A DNA stretch of 64,000 nt, taken from contig MCFE01000144.1 in NCBI GenBank assembly GCA_002104905.1, positions 1 to 64,000 of the forward strand. The letters run 5' to 3'. Made by a program: the position numbers and the translations under genes. Within the stretch, counting starts at the first letter, position 1, and each line of letters begins with the position of its first letter. Below are positions 44,990 to 56,510 of this stretch, piece after piece. The notes beneath the pieces are model-generated. The model was not told the origin of the DNA, ran no database searches, and was given only the letters and a program-made list of their open reading frames with translations. The stretch is from Basidiobolus meristosporus CBS 931.73. Lineage: Eukaryota; Basidiobolomycota; Basidiobolomycetes; Basidiobolales; Basidiobolaceae.

Positions 44990-47149
44990 AGATATCATGA
45001 AGCCCTATGAAAAATACTTTGGTCTTACAGGTGGTTCCATTCCAGATTGGCCTTATATATCCCATCAGGAGACAATTTTAATATCAGCAGCTTGGAGCTA
45101 ATGACCCTCTATACAATCTTAGGTTGAGATCACAAAAGCATTTGGCTAATTTTACCGCTAAATAAAGTTAAAACACATAACAGTATTGGGGCAGTATTTT
45201 GCAAAGTGTTGCATGACCTTATTGCGATCTTAATGCACTTGACACCTATTTGAGTGGATCTAACTAGCCAGTTGAGCCAATTGCCTTATATGGCAAGAAA
45301 CTTAAAGGTGCTTTGATGGCCTCATTGCAAGCCTCCAGGTGCATTATCATGGCCGTATAGCAGCCCACAGCTAGTTCTGTATAATGCTTTGGTACCAATA
45401 TATCAAATGGCATTTGCTTTTTATACCTTTCCTTGTGCAATTCATATATTCCACTGTAGAATCACCCCTCTTCATTTGCTTACCCACTACTACCTTGAGT
45501 ATTCCACATATAGCTCAAATCAAGGAATTCTATGGCCTCCTGCTTACCAACCTCTACAAACATGCACACAGGCTGCAATTAACATACTTCTATCACCTCA
45601 ACTTTATGGCTTTTTAGTGTGATACTTGTACAGTTGTCATATACTTTGTATTGCTGGTAACATATACATATTGCAAACATATGCTTGGTTGCCACCACTT
45701 CTGCCATGCTTTACTTTACTGGTTACCCACACATTAGGTCTGCTTAGATTCCTACTGCCATAGGTATAGGTGTTGCCATGTGCACATCTGTCTTTGGTAT
45801 TTTCCAACTCTTCCTGGCTGTCCTCCACATACCAACTTGTCACATCCATGACAAACTTTAAGGCTATATTATTGATGAGATTGGGATATGGTAGTACCTG
45901 CAAGTTGATGATCCTTCCTATCTCCCCACATATCCACTCCGTAAGGAGCTCTCAAAAGTTGAAGCAAGGTTCAATTATCTCCACATACCAAGCAAGATGG
46001 AGTAGAGAATGGAAACAGCAGCAGCAGATATCTATGTGTACAGCTTCATGTTTGGAGTATAGCCACTTGAGTCCCATCATAAACTCCTTGCACAAAATTT
46101 TGTAAGGGTCATGGAGATATTGGGAGTGATTGGGAGAAAAAGTAGATTGTGTAGTTTTCACTTAATGATTTATTGAATGTAAAAGTACTATTTATACTCT
46201 ACATGGTATTGGCATTACAAACATGTAGAATAGGCTTAGGAAGGTCAAAAAAACTTGTGTGCATGGTTTGAGGCTGTTTGGACAACTTTGAGAATTTTCT
46301 TTTTCTAGGCACCTGATATTTTAGTTAAAATAAAAAATATCCAGTTGAACCCTATCTTGTGCTTGTATTGTTCTGTATGAATATGAATAGTGATATGAGC
46401 TCATGGGAAGTACTTAGGGTAGCAAACCCTCTGTAAAATCTTGCCAATTCTTTCAAGCTTCTCCTGTTTCTCAAAGGGATCATCTAGCTTCAAATGCCCC
46501 ATGCACAACTGGGTCATTAATATAGGGACATTGTTGAAAGCAAATGCATTGCTCCTAGTGGAAAGCATTTGCTCCAACAGATATCCTCTATCTTGAGTAT
46601 CTCTGGTTTCCAATCAGTTCCATACTCCAATTAGTTGCTTGTAGCTTGCCAACTTGTTGGCAATTGCAAGCTGACTTCTGTATGTCCTCTCTGCAGGAAG
46701 ATGATGTTCTTAGTGTTGGTGTTTGGATGAAAAAAATATGAGTGAGTTATGGAGTAAGTCCCCTGGATCTCACACACTTAACAGCTATACTGTCTGTTGT
46801 ATCCAGAGAAGCCAGCTATCTTGCGGATGGCAGGGGTATCCTGATGCAGATAAAAATATGTGCTTTGACATAATGGCCTTGTACTGTTCTCCAGCTGGAA
46901 ATTATACAAAATTCATCCAGCAAAGAATACAGGTAGCTAACCAGGTTGGACAGTCATTTAGGCCCATGTAACAGTGAGACTACCATCAGATTTTGGCTCT
47001 GAAACTATAAGATAAGCAGCAGATCCAGGTTTATGAGAATCTGTGGCCAGCAAAATTTGCTGGTATTGTTCTTGTTTAATGAAGATCCATCAAGTGTTAA
47101 GGCAAAGGCATGGTCACACAAACCTTCAAAGTAGCCCTAGCTTCTTAGC
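44990..47149 (-). pseudogene. Tnp2-like (CACTA-type) transposase, core and C-terminal part, copy 4
   Basis: Minus strand, continuing ORF B. From 47149: HAFALTLDGSSLNKN, WPQILINLDLLLIL, LMVVSLLHGPK, VQGHYVKAHIFICIR and a degraded SAR-LASLD-like block, the succession seen in fungal Tnp2-type transposases (usual form: ...LNLDGF.., ..ILL.INLPP, ..G.IPGPK, ..LRA.LI...GD.PA). Then 46700-46401 (ERTYRSQLAIANKLASYKQ, LLEQMLSTRSNAFAFNNVPI), a copia LTR fragment, and the C-terminal part 46098-45640 with CCCCFHSLLHLAWYVE, WYVEDSQEELE; copy 5 preserves FEFPMEQMCG here, a strong family signature. The last part to 44990 has GSTGWLDPL. About ten stops; not functional. Cut-and-paste DNA transposition would be the ancestral role. 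Confidence 0.6.
46099..46330. mobile_element. Copia C1 LTR fragment inside the transposase
   Basis: TTTGTAAGGGTCATGGAGATATTGG onwards follows the C1 LTR for about 230 bases and stops at TTTTAGTTAAAAT; the right third is absent. It separates two parts of the transposase. Confidence 0.8.
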
Positions 47150-49568
47150 TGTTTGCAATGTGTGCCATCACTGATGTATCCCAAATTTCACAAAAAACTT
47201 AGTCAAAATTTTTCATCACAATGATGAATAAGTGGTTGTGGTTTGGTTCCCTGCCAATTTGCTCACTTTCTGATCCTGGCCACTCTATCACCTCCTACAT
47301 TTGTGGGCATGGATTGGCTATTGCCTCTTTTTCACACCCCTTACTTCCTGACTTAACTGTTTCTCTTACTTTTCACATGTACAACTTGATATATTTCCAT
47401 TGAAGCTTCAGTTGTACCTCAATTGCCAATTGTATTGACTTATACAAGTCCCTATATCCTACACCAACATTAAGCTCAACCCCACACTCAACAAGTAACT
47501 CCATAAAAATCCATCACTCAATATGTATATCTGCTGTAATACTCTGGTTCCACAACTTTGGTGGAAACCAACTGCTTTATGCCACTGTTCATTCCCTGGT
47601 TCCCACATGTCCTGGTCTTCATCCAGCACAGCAAGGTCTAGCACTTCATCTACCTGTCTTTGCAATAAATCCTTGCAATATTCAGCTGCATTTTCTTGAG
47701 CATTCCACATGAAAAAGTGCTGCAACCTCTTGGTGTGCCTATTGATGCTCCAAAATTCCACTGACGGCATTGTGATAGTTTTTGGAGCTCTTGACATTGT
47801 GGCCTTGTCTGTTGATGGGTTCTACACTCTGTCAACAATGGATGATGTGGATGCTGTAATAGGCAAATTGCCATTTTCTGCAAACACATCTACCTTGCAG
47901 GAGTGTAGCTCAATTGGCTGCACTTCCACCTATTGTGAAAACAGCTGTTTTCTTGTTGGTACTTTTTCTTGGCTATGATGGGACTCAATATGTTTGAGGC
48001 TTGCAACATAAATGACAAGAACTACAGTTTTTTGGCATGCCTCCCTGTCTCAGGATTGGGTAAACATTTTTCCCTTTATCACTACCAGGTCTTTCACTGC
48101 TACTTTGTCTGAGTGCTTCCTGCATTGGGCTACATTTTCTCCTTAATAAATTCTACTCTGACACATCTGTTTTGGCCTGATTGTCCCTTGCTTTCACTCT
48201 TCTGGCAGCCTTACATCTCTTTTCCACTTGCTTTGAGCTCTCAACTGTAGTGGTGATGGCCTCCTGTCAAAGCAGCTGGTTTTTATTACTGCTAGGTCCT
48301 TCACTGCTACTTTGACTGAGTGCTTCTAGAGTGGTACTATGCTTTTTCCTTGAAGAATATGATGCTTGTGCATCCATGTCTGCCTGCTTGTCCTTAATTG
48401 GCACTCTTCCAGCTACCTGACATCTCTTTAACACTTGTTGGGAGCTTATGACTCTGCTTGTAAAGGGCTCTGGAGGAAGCTGCTGGTTTCTAGCCATAGC
48501 ACCATTGTCCTTCTGCCTTTGATAGCTTCTGCTCTTCTTAAAATACTTTGCTAGCATACCAATGCTGGCCTAATTTCTGTCTGTTTGTTGGGAATTCTGG
48601 ATAATGCTCATGGAACAAGTCAAGAGCATTCTGCTTGGCCTTGAGTTCCTGATGGTTCCATGGTATGCAGGCCTTAAGGTGATGATGTGCTAGACTACTG
48701 ATGGCCTCCTGCATATTAGCTCACTCTTTATTATTGTACCCAATGGCTTCATAGATCTCAATGTCTTTTGATTTTTGGCTTTGGTATAAGCACCACAGTG
48801 TCTCCCTCCCACACTGTGATAGGTTTTTCTGTGGGCCTTTTCTTTGGGCACTGTTGTTGTGCTTCAAAGACTGTTTGGTGCTCATTACAATACATTACAT
48901 TGGAAATGGCTAATTCTTTGCTGTGACATTGAGCTACTTGGGTTCCTTCTTTGCAGCAAGGTTACTGCTTTCTTTACCTGAGATGTTGAATGCTCTACAC
49001 ATATAATTCACTCATCTTGTTTCAAGACTACTTCCTGATTTCTCAGGGCCATTGCATCTATCCAATCAGCCACGGCACCTAATTGCTTCATTATTACTTT
49101 GGTATTAGCCAGCAACATACTAGACTTGCTCCATTGTGCCATTGATCATAGTGCCAGAAAGTGCTGTATATCTTGTTATTAATTTGATATTTTAGGGTCA
49201 TATGCATGTCAATTTTGATCCCAAATTGGCACTGTATGGCACTATCTGGCACTCTATGGCATGATCAGGCACCATCTGGCATGCTATGGCACTATTGGGC
49301 ACTATGATCAGCTGGAATGATGGAACAAGTCTACTTGCTAATATGGGCAGTAGGGATGTTTTGATTGCCACTTGCTGGTATTCAACTGAGGTACTGAGTT
49401 TGCTACATTCTCCTCTACCTGAGCATAACAGTCAGCTTGTGGCTCTGCAGAGGTTCTCAATTGCCTACTTGACCAAGAGCCTGAGGAGTCCGCATTATTA
49501 CCTTCAGTGGGCACACTGTCTACATGGCCTTTTTTGGATGTAGCCCTGCTTGTTGCTCTGAGTGTCAA
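47150..49568 (-). pseudogene. Tnp2-like transposon copy 4, ORF B
   Basis: Minus strand from about 49568 (SRATSKKGHVDSVPTEG, SGSWSSRQLRTSAEPQAD) through the Ser/Lys repeat region at 48557-48267 (MARNQQLPPEPFTSRVIS, RVPIKDKQADMDAQASYSSR, HSTTLEALSQSSSEGPSSNK) to the conserved end at 47797-47459 (FWSINRHTKRLQHFFMWNAQ, EQWHKAVGFHQSCGTRVLQQ) and FCEIWDTSVMAHI at about 47160, which runs on into the transposase core. So B and the transposase are one transcription unit in this copy. A small foldback element interrupts it near the 5' end. Confidence 0.55.
49122..49332. mobile_element. Small foldback element, 211 bp, same family as 43354-44083
   Basis: Left end AGACTTGCTCCATTGTGCC, right end GGAACAAGTCT; inner perfect inverted 13-mer TGATCATAGTGCC (49143-49155) and GGCACTATGATCA (49298-49310). 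Between them is a run of TGGCACTAT-type units. ACT flanks both sides (49119-49121, 49333-49335). Comparison with copy 3, which lacks it, confirms the insertion. Confidence 0.8.
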
Positions 49569-49880
49569 AGCAAGCTGTTGTCCAACTGTTCTTCAGCTGC
49601 TGTCAGCAGTGGGGTTTGTTTGGGAACTAGACAGTTTTACTTTATTTTTTAGCAGCACATATATGGAAGTGAGTCAAACCAATGGGGAAACAGTGTTAAA
49701 TATATGTGTTTGTGTGGTGCCTCAAATTTATTTATAAAGCTCACTATGGCAGGTCATCACTGAATCTTACATTTGTTTAGGTGCAATGTCTCAAATACAA
49801 GGCTGTCTTAAATTTGCATAAGTATTGACAATGAAGTGATATAATAGTGTTACGTTGTTGAAGGTCAATCTGTTTGCCCC

Positions 49881-50065
49881 ATGGACAAGACTACTTTGAC
49901 TCAATGCCGTAAGAGAAGAGAAAAAAGACCTTGTGGCTATTGTGGCAAGCCTCCCAGCCATGAAGCATGCCAACAGCATAGGATGTATTACAAGGATCAT
50001 GGCCAGTGTCTTGCCACACAAGTCATATTTGATCATTTGTTAGTCACTACCATGTGAGTACTAAA
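49881..50065 (+). pseudogene. Tnp2-like transposon copy 4, ORF A 5' part
   Basis: Starts ATGGACAAGACTAC at 49881 and reads KRPCGYCGKPPSHEACQQHR (with minor frame noise), then YYKDHGQCLATQVIFDHLLV, and is cut at 50066 by a gypsy LTR. This copy keeps the Cys-x2-Cys...Cys...His pattern best. Confidence 0.55.
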
Positions 50066-50431
50066 TGTAGTACCCACTCTTTGCCCAAGAGTTCTCCCCA
50101 GAGTCCTACCCAAAGTCCCCCAGTATTCTCCCTATGATTCCCCCACGTGTCCTCCCTCTTATTCCTGCCCTTATCTAGTTGGAACATTTACCATAACAGG
50201 AAGGTGTTCACACCCCTATTTTATAATACATTGCCTATTATCTAAGCCCCCCAAGTGATATATATATAACTATCCACTTGAACCAAGTGAGAGGACAGGA
50301 AGAATTGGATGGAAATAAACACAATTCTTTATTACTTTGCTACCTTCTGTTGGAAGCTATTCTGAACCAAGTGGCACTGACTTGAACTATAAACTCTCCC
50401 ACTCACTAAGTACAGTCAGTAATAACCCACA
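50066..50431 (+). mobile_element. Ty3/gypsy element G2, 5' LTR, 366 bp
   Basis: TGTAGTACCCACTC to AATAACCCACA, followed after TATT by a primer-site-like TGGTGCTGTC. TATATATATAAC near 50264 and AATAAA near 50313 fit a promoter and poly(A) signal. It interrupts ORF A of the transposon. Confidence 0.7.
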
Positions 50432-50435
50432 TATT

Positions 50436-50450
50436 TGGTGCTGTCTTTGC
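50436..50450 (+). promoter_or_regulatory. Putative primer binding site of G2
   Basis: TGGTGCTGTCTTTGC, four bases after the LTR end, starting with the TGG expected from pairing to tRNA 3' CCA. The tRNA is not identified. Confidence 0.5.
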
Positions 50451-50472
50451 ATAAATAAGCACAAGTGAGGTT

Positions 50473-51703
50473 ATGTATACTGCAATCAAACTGGAAATGT
50501 TCAAGGGAAAGAGAGAGAAAGCCCTTAAGTGGTTTGATAAGTTTGAGCAAGTTGCAGTTGACGCAGGATGGGACAACAATAAGAAATTAGGAGAGTTTGC
50601 AAGATATGTGGAAGGGTCAGCATGGCAATGGCATTATGGGTTGGAAGATGCAGTTAAAGACAACTGGGATGCACTAGAAGAAGCCTGGAAGACATGCTTT
50701 CTATATGCCAGAGGATACTACTACAAAGCCCTTCTACTGTCCTCACAGAAGAAAAGCAGTGAGAGCTATGAAGCCTATACTGAACTGCTTCTCCACAGAG
50801 TTCAATGTCTCCCAAAGGACAAAATTGCCAAACAACAGCTCATGAGGTATTACATCATGGGCTTAGACAACAAAGTAAGATGTAGGGTAGCCAAAGAGCA
50901 ATAGGGATGCAAAATGTTGTAAGAGTTGATCAAACAAGTTCAAGGGATCATCTTGCTATGGGGGCTACCCTATAGTGATACAGATGATTGAAGAACAGGG
51001 ATCTCCCATAAGAAAGAAAAAATTGCCCCCCAAAAGACCGTGAGTTAGAGGAGTTACTGTAAAAGGTCCAAGAACGCTTGATCAACAATGTCCAAGAAGT
51101 CCCCAAAGAAGGTGATAAACTCTGGGAAGCTGTCATTGATCTAGAGGCCCTGGTACAAGCCCTGACCCAACAGATGGAACAACTGTGACAACAGTACCCA
51201 GGTTATGTATGTGGAGAAGTAAGTCACTAAGCCCACAAATGTAAAACAGTATGGACAAGAACCCATACTAGACACAAAAGAGAAGAAGGCATCAAAAGAC
51301 AGAGTCCCTTGCCAGGAGGCCAACAGGACTCAGTCAATCTGAGCCCTTTGGTCAGAACAGTCAAAGTGTAGAAGAAGAAGTATTGACACAATGCTTCTAG
51401 AGAGGAGGCAAAGGAACCTATGGTAGAGGTTCCATCAAAAGGAAAGAACTTGGAATTAGGTGAGGTGGTGCAGAATGAGCCTTAGGGAGAAGTGTTGAAG
51501 CAAACAAAGAATGCTGGTACATCTTCCCACAGTCTATTCCCCATAATGAAGGTACTGGAGCAAACCAAGGCAACCCTCCCAATAACCAATTTACTGGGAC
51601 CTGCCTATGCTGTAGTCAAGGAACCAATAGAAGGATTGAAGGAGATAACAACCCTTCATGTTAACAAGATGGTTCTACCAAAACCAAATTAAGGTACATA
51701 TAT
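50473..51703 (+). pseudogene. Ty3/gypsy G2 gag
   Basis: The first 143 codons (50473-50904) are unbroken: IKLEMFKGKREKALKWFDKF, SAWQWHYGLEDAVKDNWDAL, EEAWKTCFLYARG, LLHRVQCLPKDKIAKQQLMR, a retrotransposon capsid domain. After the stop, decayed gag sequence continues to 51703 with EPIEGLKEITTLHVNK near the end. The protein resumes only after the nested element, at 58812. Confidence 0.75.
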
Positions 51704-52773
51704 TGTAGTGGGGTCACAGTGACACCCACAGACAGATGTGCTCATTCCCATATTTTCTACTTCCCTATCTCTCTACTACACTTATTTTAGTTGGATCCCA
51801 TTTGTCTTAGCTGATCAGTACTATCCCATAAGCCAGTTGACTATCACACCTGCTTACCTTATTGCATAAGTTATCCGTCACTTTATGTAAGATTAATAGC
51901 AGTAGGTGCTTCCATATTTGCAAGTTCCTGTGCCAGTACTTGCATCACATGATCAACCTGTGTCACCATCCTTACCATTTCCATACCATATATGGTATCC
52001 CTATGTTACACAGGTTTTAGAGTATTCATTCCTGAGTGGTTGGATGTGCTGTACCTCTTAGAACCTTCTGGCACCTACTTAGAACATTCTTGGGTCATTC
52101 TGATGTCATTAAGATTTCTATCAATATCCAGAACCTTTTGGAACACCATGATTAGTAATCACTTAGCCAGTAAGAAAAGTATATAAGGGAGGCTATCCCT
52201 CAGCAATATATCATCATCCCTTTTATCAACATACCAACTTGTTAATTAGTGTGATCACTGCTACCTGTTGCTACCTGAACTTCCAACACCAGACCACAAG
52301 ACACTCCCAGGAAACCATGCTGAGAGCCACCTGACCTTGGAGGCACTACTTGTGAGGAATACTCAGAGTAGGTATCTTTTATTATATTTGATTCTTTCCC
52401 AAGTTTGTTCTTGTACAGGCAAAGATACTTTTCTGTCTTTTTAACTATTGACCACAGCCGCATTCTTATCAAGTCCCTGCTGGCGGAGTTTACAGTTGTT
52501 TTGACTTTGGAAGCTTTAGTACATTGTCATCTCAAAGGATGCTGAATCCAGCACATACTTTTGTTAAGATGCCAACTAAGTTGGGGATTGTAGCTCAATA
52601 GTCTTCCCTTGACAAGCTTGTGGCTTTATTCCCCATCACATTAGATTAGAGTCAGCACCCAAGTACTCCAAGCAAGCTTTTGCCAGAGGTTATTGCACCA
52701 AGTGAATACCCCACACACAAAACACTTGAGAAGTGTTGGATATATCTCTCCATTGGACTTATACACCACCACA
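51704..52773 (+). mobile_element. Ty3/gypsy element G1, 5' LTR, 1070 bp
   Basis: TGTAGTGGGGTCAC to ACACCACCACA. It matches the LTR at 57800 closely: in the first 230 bases I count about six differences. Inserted in the gag-protease region of G2. Confidence 0.85.
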
Positions 52774-52777
52774 TAAT

Positions 52778-52794
52778 TGGCACCCAACATGGGG
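52778..52794 (+). promoter_or_regulatory. G1 primer binding site, tRNA-Lys-like
   Basis: TGGCACCCAACATGGGG. It differs from the known tRNA-Lys1,2 site TGGCGCCCAACGTGGGG at two positions, both G to A in a CpG. Confidence 0.65.
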
Positions 52795-54661
52795 GGTTTA
52801 TTCAAGCTTCCTAGGACCCAACAAGATTTACATGAAGGTTTGAGCTGTTATGCACTTATTGAAAAGAGACTACTAATATTATCTAGATTACAACACCAAC
52901 CTACCTGCCCAAAATGCACTCTATACCATTACCACTCTCACATGGAGCCCCACAGCTTGATGAAAAGAATGTGGAAAGCTTCATATTCAAATGGGAGAAG
53001 CTCTGCAAGATGTGCAGCCTATCAGAACAAGAAATGGTTGAGGACTTCCCCTGCTACTGTACCAATGATATTACCACAAAGCTTCTCAGACAAGGAGACG
53101 TTCTCACTGACTGGCCCTAATGTAGATCTACCTACAGACCAAGTATGATAGACCCCAGATATGCTACGGAATGGAAGACCTCAGACACTTTGGAAGGACT
53201 GGACATTCCAAGCTACCACTTGAAGAGTTCATTCAACAGTATGAAGATATGGCCAAGCCACGCGTAGAGTCCCAGGCTATAACTGAGTTTACCATGACAC
53301 TTTACCTTGCAAAAGGACTTCCCCTGGACTTGGCAAGGAAAGTGGACTTACATGCAGCCAAGGATGACAAGTCTGGCATTCCTTGCTTTGCAAAAATGAA
53401 ATGTGTTCTCCTAGAGGCAAAGCAAACTTCCACCTTTATGAGACTCCTGACATCAAAACTTCTAGATCAGTCAACCAAGGAGCTAAGGAATGCTGTTGCT
53501 GACAATCAGACCTACATTACCAACAGAATTGACCAACTTGCTGAGCAGCTACAAAAGCTAGCCCTCAAGATTATTGACTCAGCTGAGGTAGCTACTGAGG
53601 GACAAAGACCTTTGCCCAGACACTGCATCTGGTGTGACTCTACTCAGCATGCCAGACAAGAATTCTCAGAGCTTAGTCAGCTGCTCAGAGAAGGAGCAGT
53701 ACAGTTTGATGCTGATGGAATGCCTGCTGACAAGGAAGGAAGAAGGATTCCCACTGATTTCCAAAGAGGAGGGATGAGAGCCCTTTTCCAGAAGTCTGAC
53801 TCAACAACCAGAAAAATTATTGTTGATGCCCCTATTGGGACTCATACAGTGAATCCAAGCAGCCCTGACAACAGACAACACAAAGTTGATGCCTTTGTTA
53901 CCAAAAGACACCTCCCTGAAGAACCTGCCAAACCCATCCTTAGAAGTCCATAATTTGAGAAACCTGAAGTTGCTATTGAGAAGAGGCCTAGTACACTGCC
54001 CACCCAAGATTCATTGCCGCACTTTCAGATGACCTCAAGAATAGCAAGCTACTCCAGCCCTCAACTGATTCCTGAAAAGCTGCTGAAGCAGAACCTCACT
54101 TTGTTGGTTGGAGAAATCATGAGTGTATCCCCATCTGTTAGGACAACCTTTGATGAGCAGCTTAGAGCAAGAAAACAAGCCATTGAACATATGGACACCC
54201 ACATAATTCAGAAAAACCATGAAGACTACCAAAAGAAGAACAACACTACTGAATATAAGACCTTTTACTCAGTTGTAACTGCTGTGGTGAAAGGGTATAT
54301 ATATGAAGACCCTGCTGACTGCCATAATGACAGTGGTTCAGAGATTTGTGTTATGCCACTAGACATCTTGAAGACACTTAGAAGCAAGGAGCTACTGCCT
54401 GCTGATAGAGATATTGGATGGAACATGACTGATGCATACTCAGGATCTAGTCCACTCTATAATGTAGTATGCAAGCACCCTATTGAGGTACAAGGGATCA
54501 AGGTCTGGCTTCCCCTCTTTATCTGCCAGAAGTCAAACTTTGACCTTCTACTAGGCAGACCATGGGAGACCAGTACTGAGGCTAAAACTATCAATTATTC
54601 CAATGGATCAGTGTGGTACACTATACAAGGATCAGACCTGGGGCTACAGTCAATGTTCTGA
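52795..54661 (+). pseudogene. Ty3/gypsy G1 gag and protease
   Basis: Capsid-like VESFIFKWEKLCKMCSLSEQ (52970) and FTMTLYLAKGLPLDLARKVD in the 260-codon frame 53171-53953. The zinc knuckle CIWCDSTQHARQEF keeps the first three ligands but has Phe in place of the last Cys. The frame 54014-54661 (215 codons) holds the aspartic protease DSGSEICVMPLDIL with the catalytic Asp and QKSNFDLLLGRPW near the end, the flap and C-terminal blocks of gypsy protease. Stops separate the pieces. Confidence 0.8.
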
Positions 54662-56510
54662 GGAGTAACACCCAACAATAAGAGGACACATATTGCTTGC
54701 CAGAAGACACATCTTGTTATGGAAGAAGATGAGGAGCCTAGCAATGTACACCCAAACATTTGGAGCTGCTCATTAGGTATGCAGGAGCAGTCTGCTATGG
54801 TTCAAACTAAATACAAGACAGTAGAACAGAGGATTAGACCATCACTTACACCTTTGGCTGATGGATCTTGACCTGCAGATTACATCAGGCCACCAGAAGA
54901 AGCACCAGAAGATATACAACTTACACCTGAGCAACTTAAGCAATTTATCATTGGTGATGGAAATCTAACACCAGAGGAAATCTTATTACTTGAAGGAATC
55001 CTGAAAAGGCTTGATAAGGTTCTCTTATATAATGACAAGGAGATGGAGCTCTTAAAGACATTAGTTGAAAAACCCATCAAGATTCACTCAGTGCCCCACG
55101 CACCCTGGTCATTCAAGCCTTACCCACTGCCCAGAGGACTCTAAGCTGATGTGCATGACCTACCTAAGAAGAAGATAGAAGCTGGTATTCTAGAACCTTG
55201 CCAAGGACCTTATGCTAGCAGATGGTTTGTGACCAAAAAGAAGAATGGAAAGCTAAGGTTCATTCAAGACATGCAACCTGCAAAAGCTGTCACTATTAGA
55301 GATGCTGCTATACCTCCATCTATTGATGACTTTGCCAAAAGCTTTAGTGGCCACTCCATCTACTCAACATATAATCTCTACTCAGGATATGACCAGATCC
55401 CCTTGATGAGACATCAAGAGATATGCTTGCACTCCAAACACCATTTGGACTGTTAAGGATTACAAGACTTGGCTAAGGGGCTACAAACTCTGTGGCTCAG
55501 TTCCAGAGATGCATGTTGAATGCGCTGTACCAGTTTATACCTGAGAAACTTGCTGTCTTTGTTGATGATATAGGCATCAAAGGACAAAAATTCCAGGACA
55601 CCACTGAAGTTATGTCTGGAGTAAGAAAGTTTGTCTATGACCATATATCAGACAATGATGCATATTAGGAGCCATTGAAGAAGCTAGACTCACTATCAGT
55701 GGTGAAAAAAGCATCTTTGGTGTATCAGAGATATCCATTCTTGGACAAATATGCAATACCATTGGTTGATCACCTGGAGTCTCCAAGACACAAAAGATAT
55801 GCAACTGGCCTACCCCCACAGATCAAACACAAGCCCATGGCTTTGTGGCAGCTTATGGGTTCTTTAGTATCTGAATCCCAAGATTTTCTGAGATAGCAGA
55901 GCCAATCTACTGATTACAGAGAGAGAATACCCCAATTATCTGGGGAGACAAGCAAGAAGAAGCCATGCAATTACTGAAAGAGGCCTTAGTATCTCCACCA
56001 GTTCTAAGACCTCTTGACTATCAGAACACTGAATGCCATCTATTTTGACAGTAGATGCAAGCCCTATAGGAGCTGGGGCACTACTTGGCCAAGATGATGA
56101 AGATGGCAGCCACTATGCCTGCAGATATGAGAGCTGTCTATTCTCTCCTAGAGAGCAAAGATACTTGCAGATTAAGAGAGAGCTACTAGTAGTTGTGAAA
56201 ATGCTGAGGAAGCTGAAGTCATAACTCTACATGACACATTTCATCCTGGAGACAGATGCCAGTCCATTTATAGGAATGATCAACAAGCCCAACCTACATA
56301 ATGATGCCACAAACCAATGGATAGCATGGCTGAAAATGTCTGACTTTGAGGTCAGACATATCCCTGGCAAGACAAATGTTTTGGCTGATGCACTCTCAAG
56401 GAATAGACCACAATTATTTGAAGACTTGGACCCTTGCTTTGATGATATGATTGATGCAGTGATCCAACAGATTGCCATCAAAGACCAAGAAGAACTACCT
56501 GGAATCTGAT
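54662..56510 (+). pseudogene. Ty3/gypsy G1 reverse transcriptase and RNase H
   Basis: RT begins near 54889 and shows KKIEAGILEPCQGPYASRWF, KKNGKLRFIQDMQ, YSTYNLYSGYDQI (55150-55456), then after a frame change the YxDD-region VFVDDIGIKG (VDD at 55561-55569). RNase H shows ILTVDASPIGAGALLGQ, FSPREQRYLQIKRELLVVVK and WLKMSDFEVRHIPGKTNVLA with DALSRN (56033-56509). At least six stops or frame changes. Confidence 0.82.

Noticed and set aside
37810-49737. Similar ORFs at 37810-38040 (minus) and 49507-49737 (plus) as a conserved small protein
   Set aside because: They are antisense to the start of ORF B in two copies of the same repeat, which alone explains their similarity.
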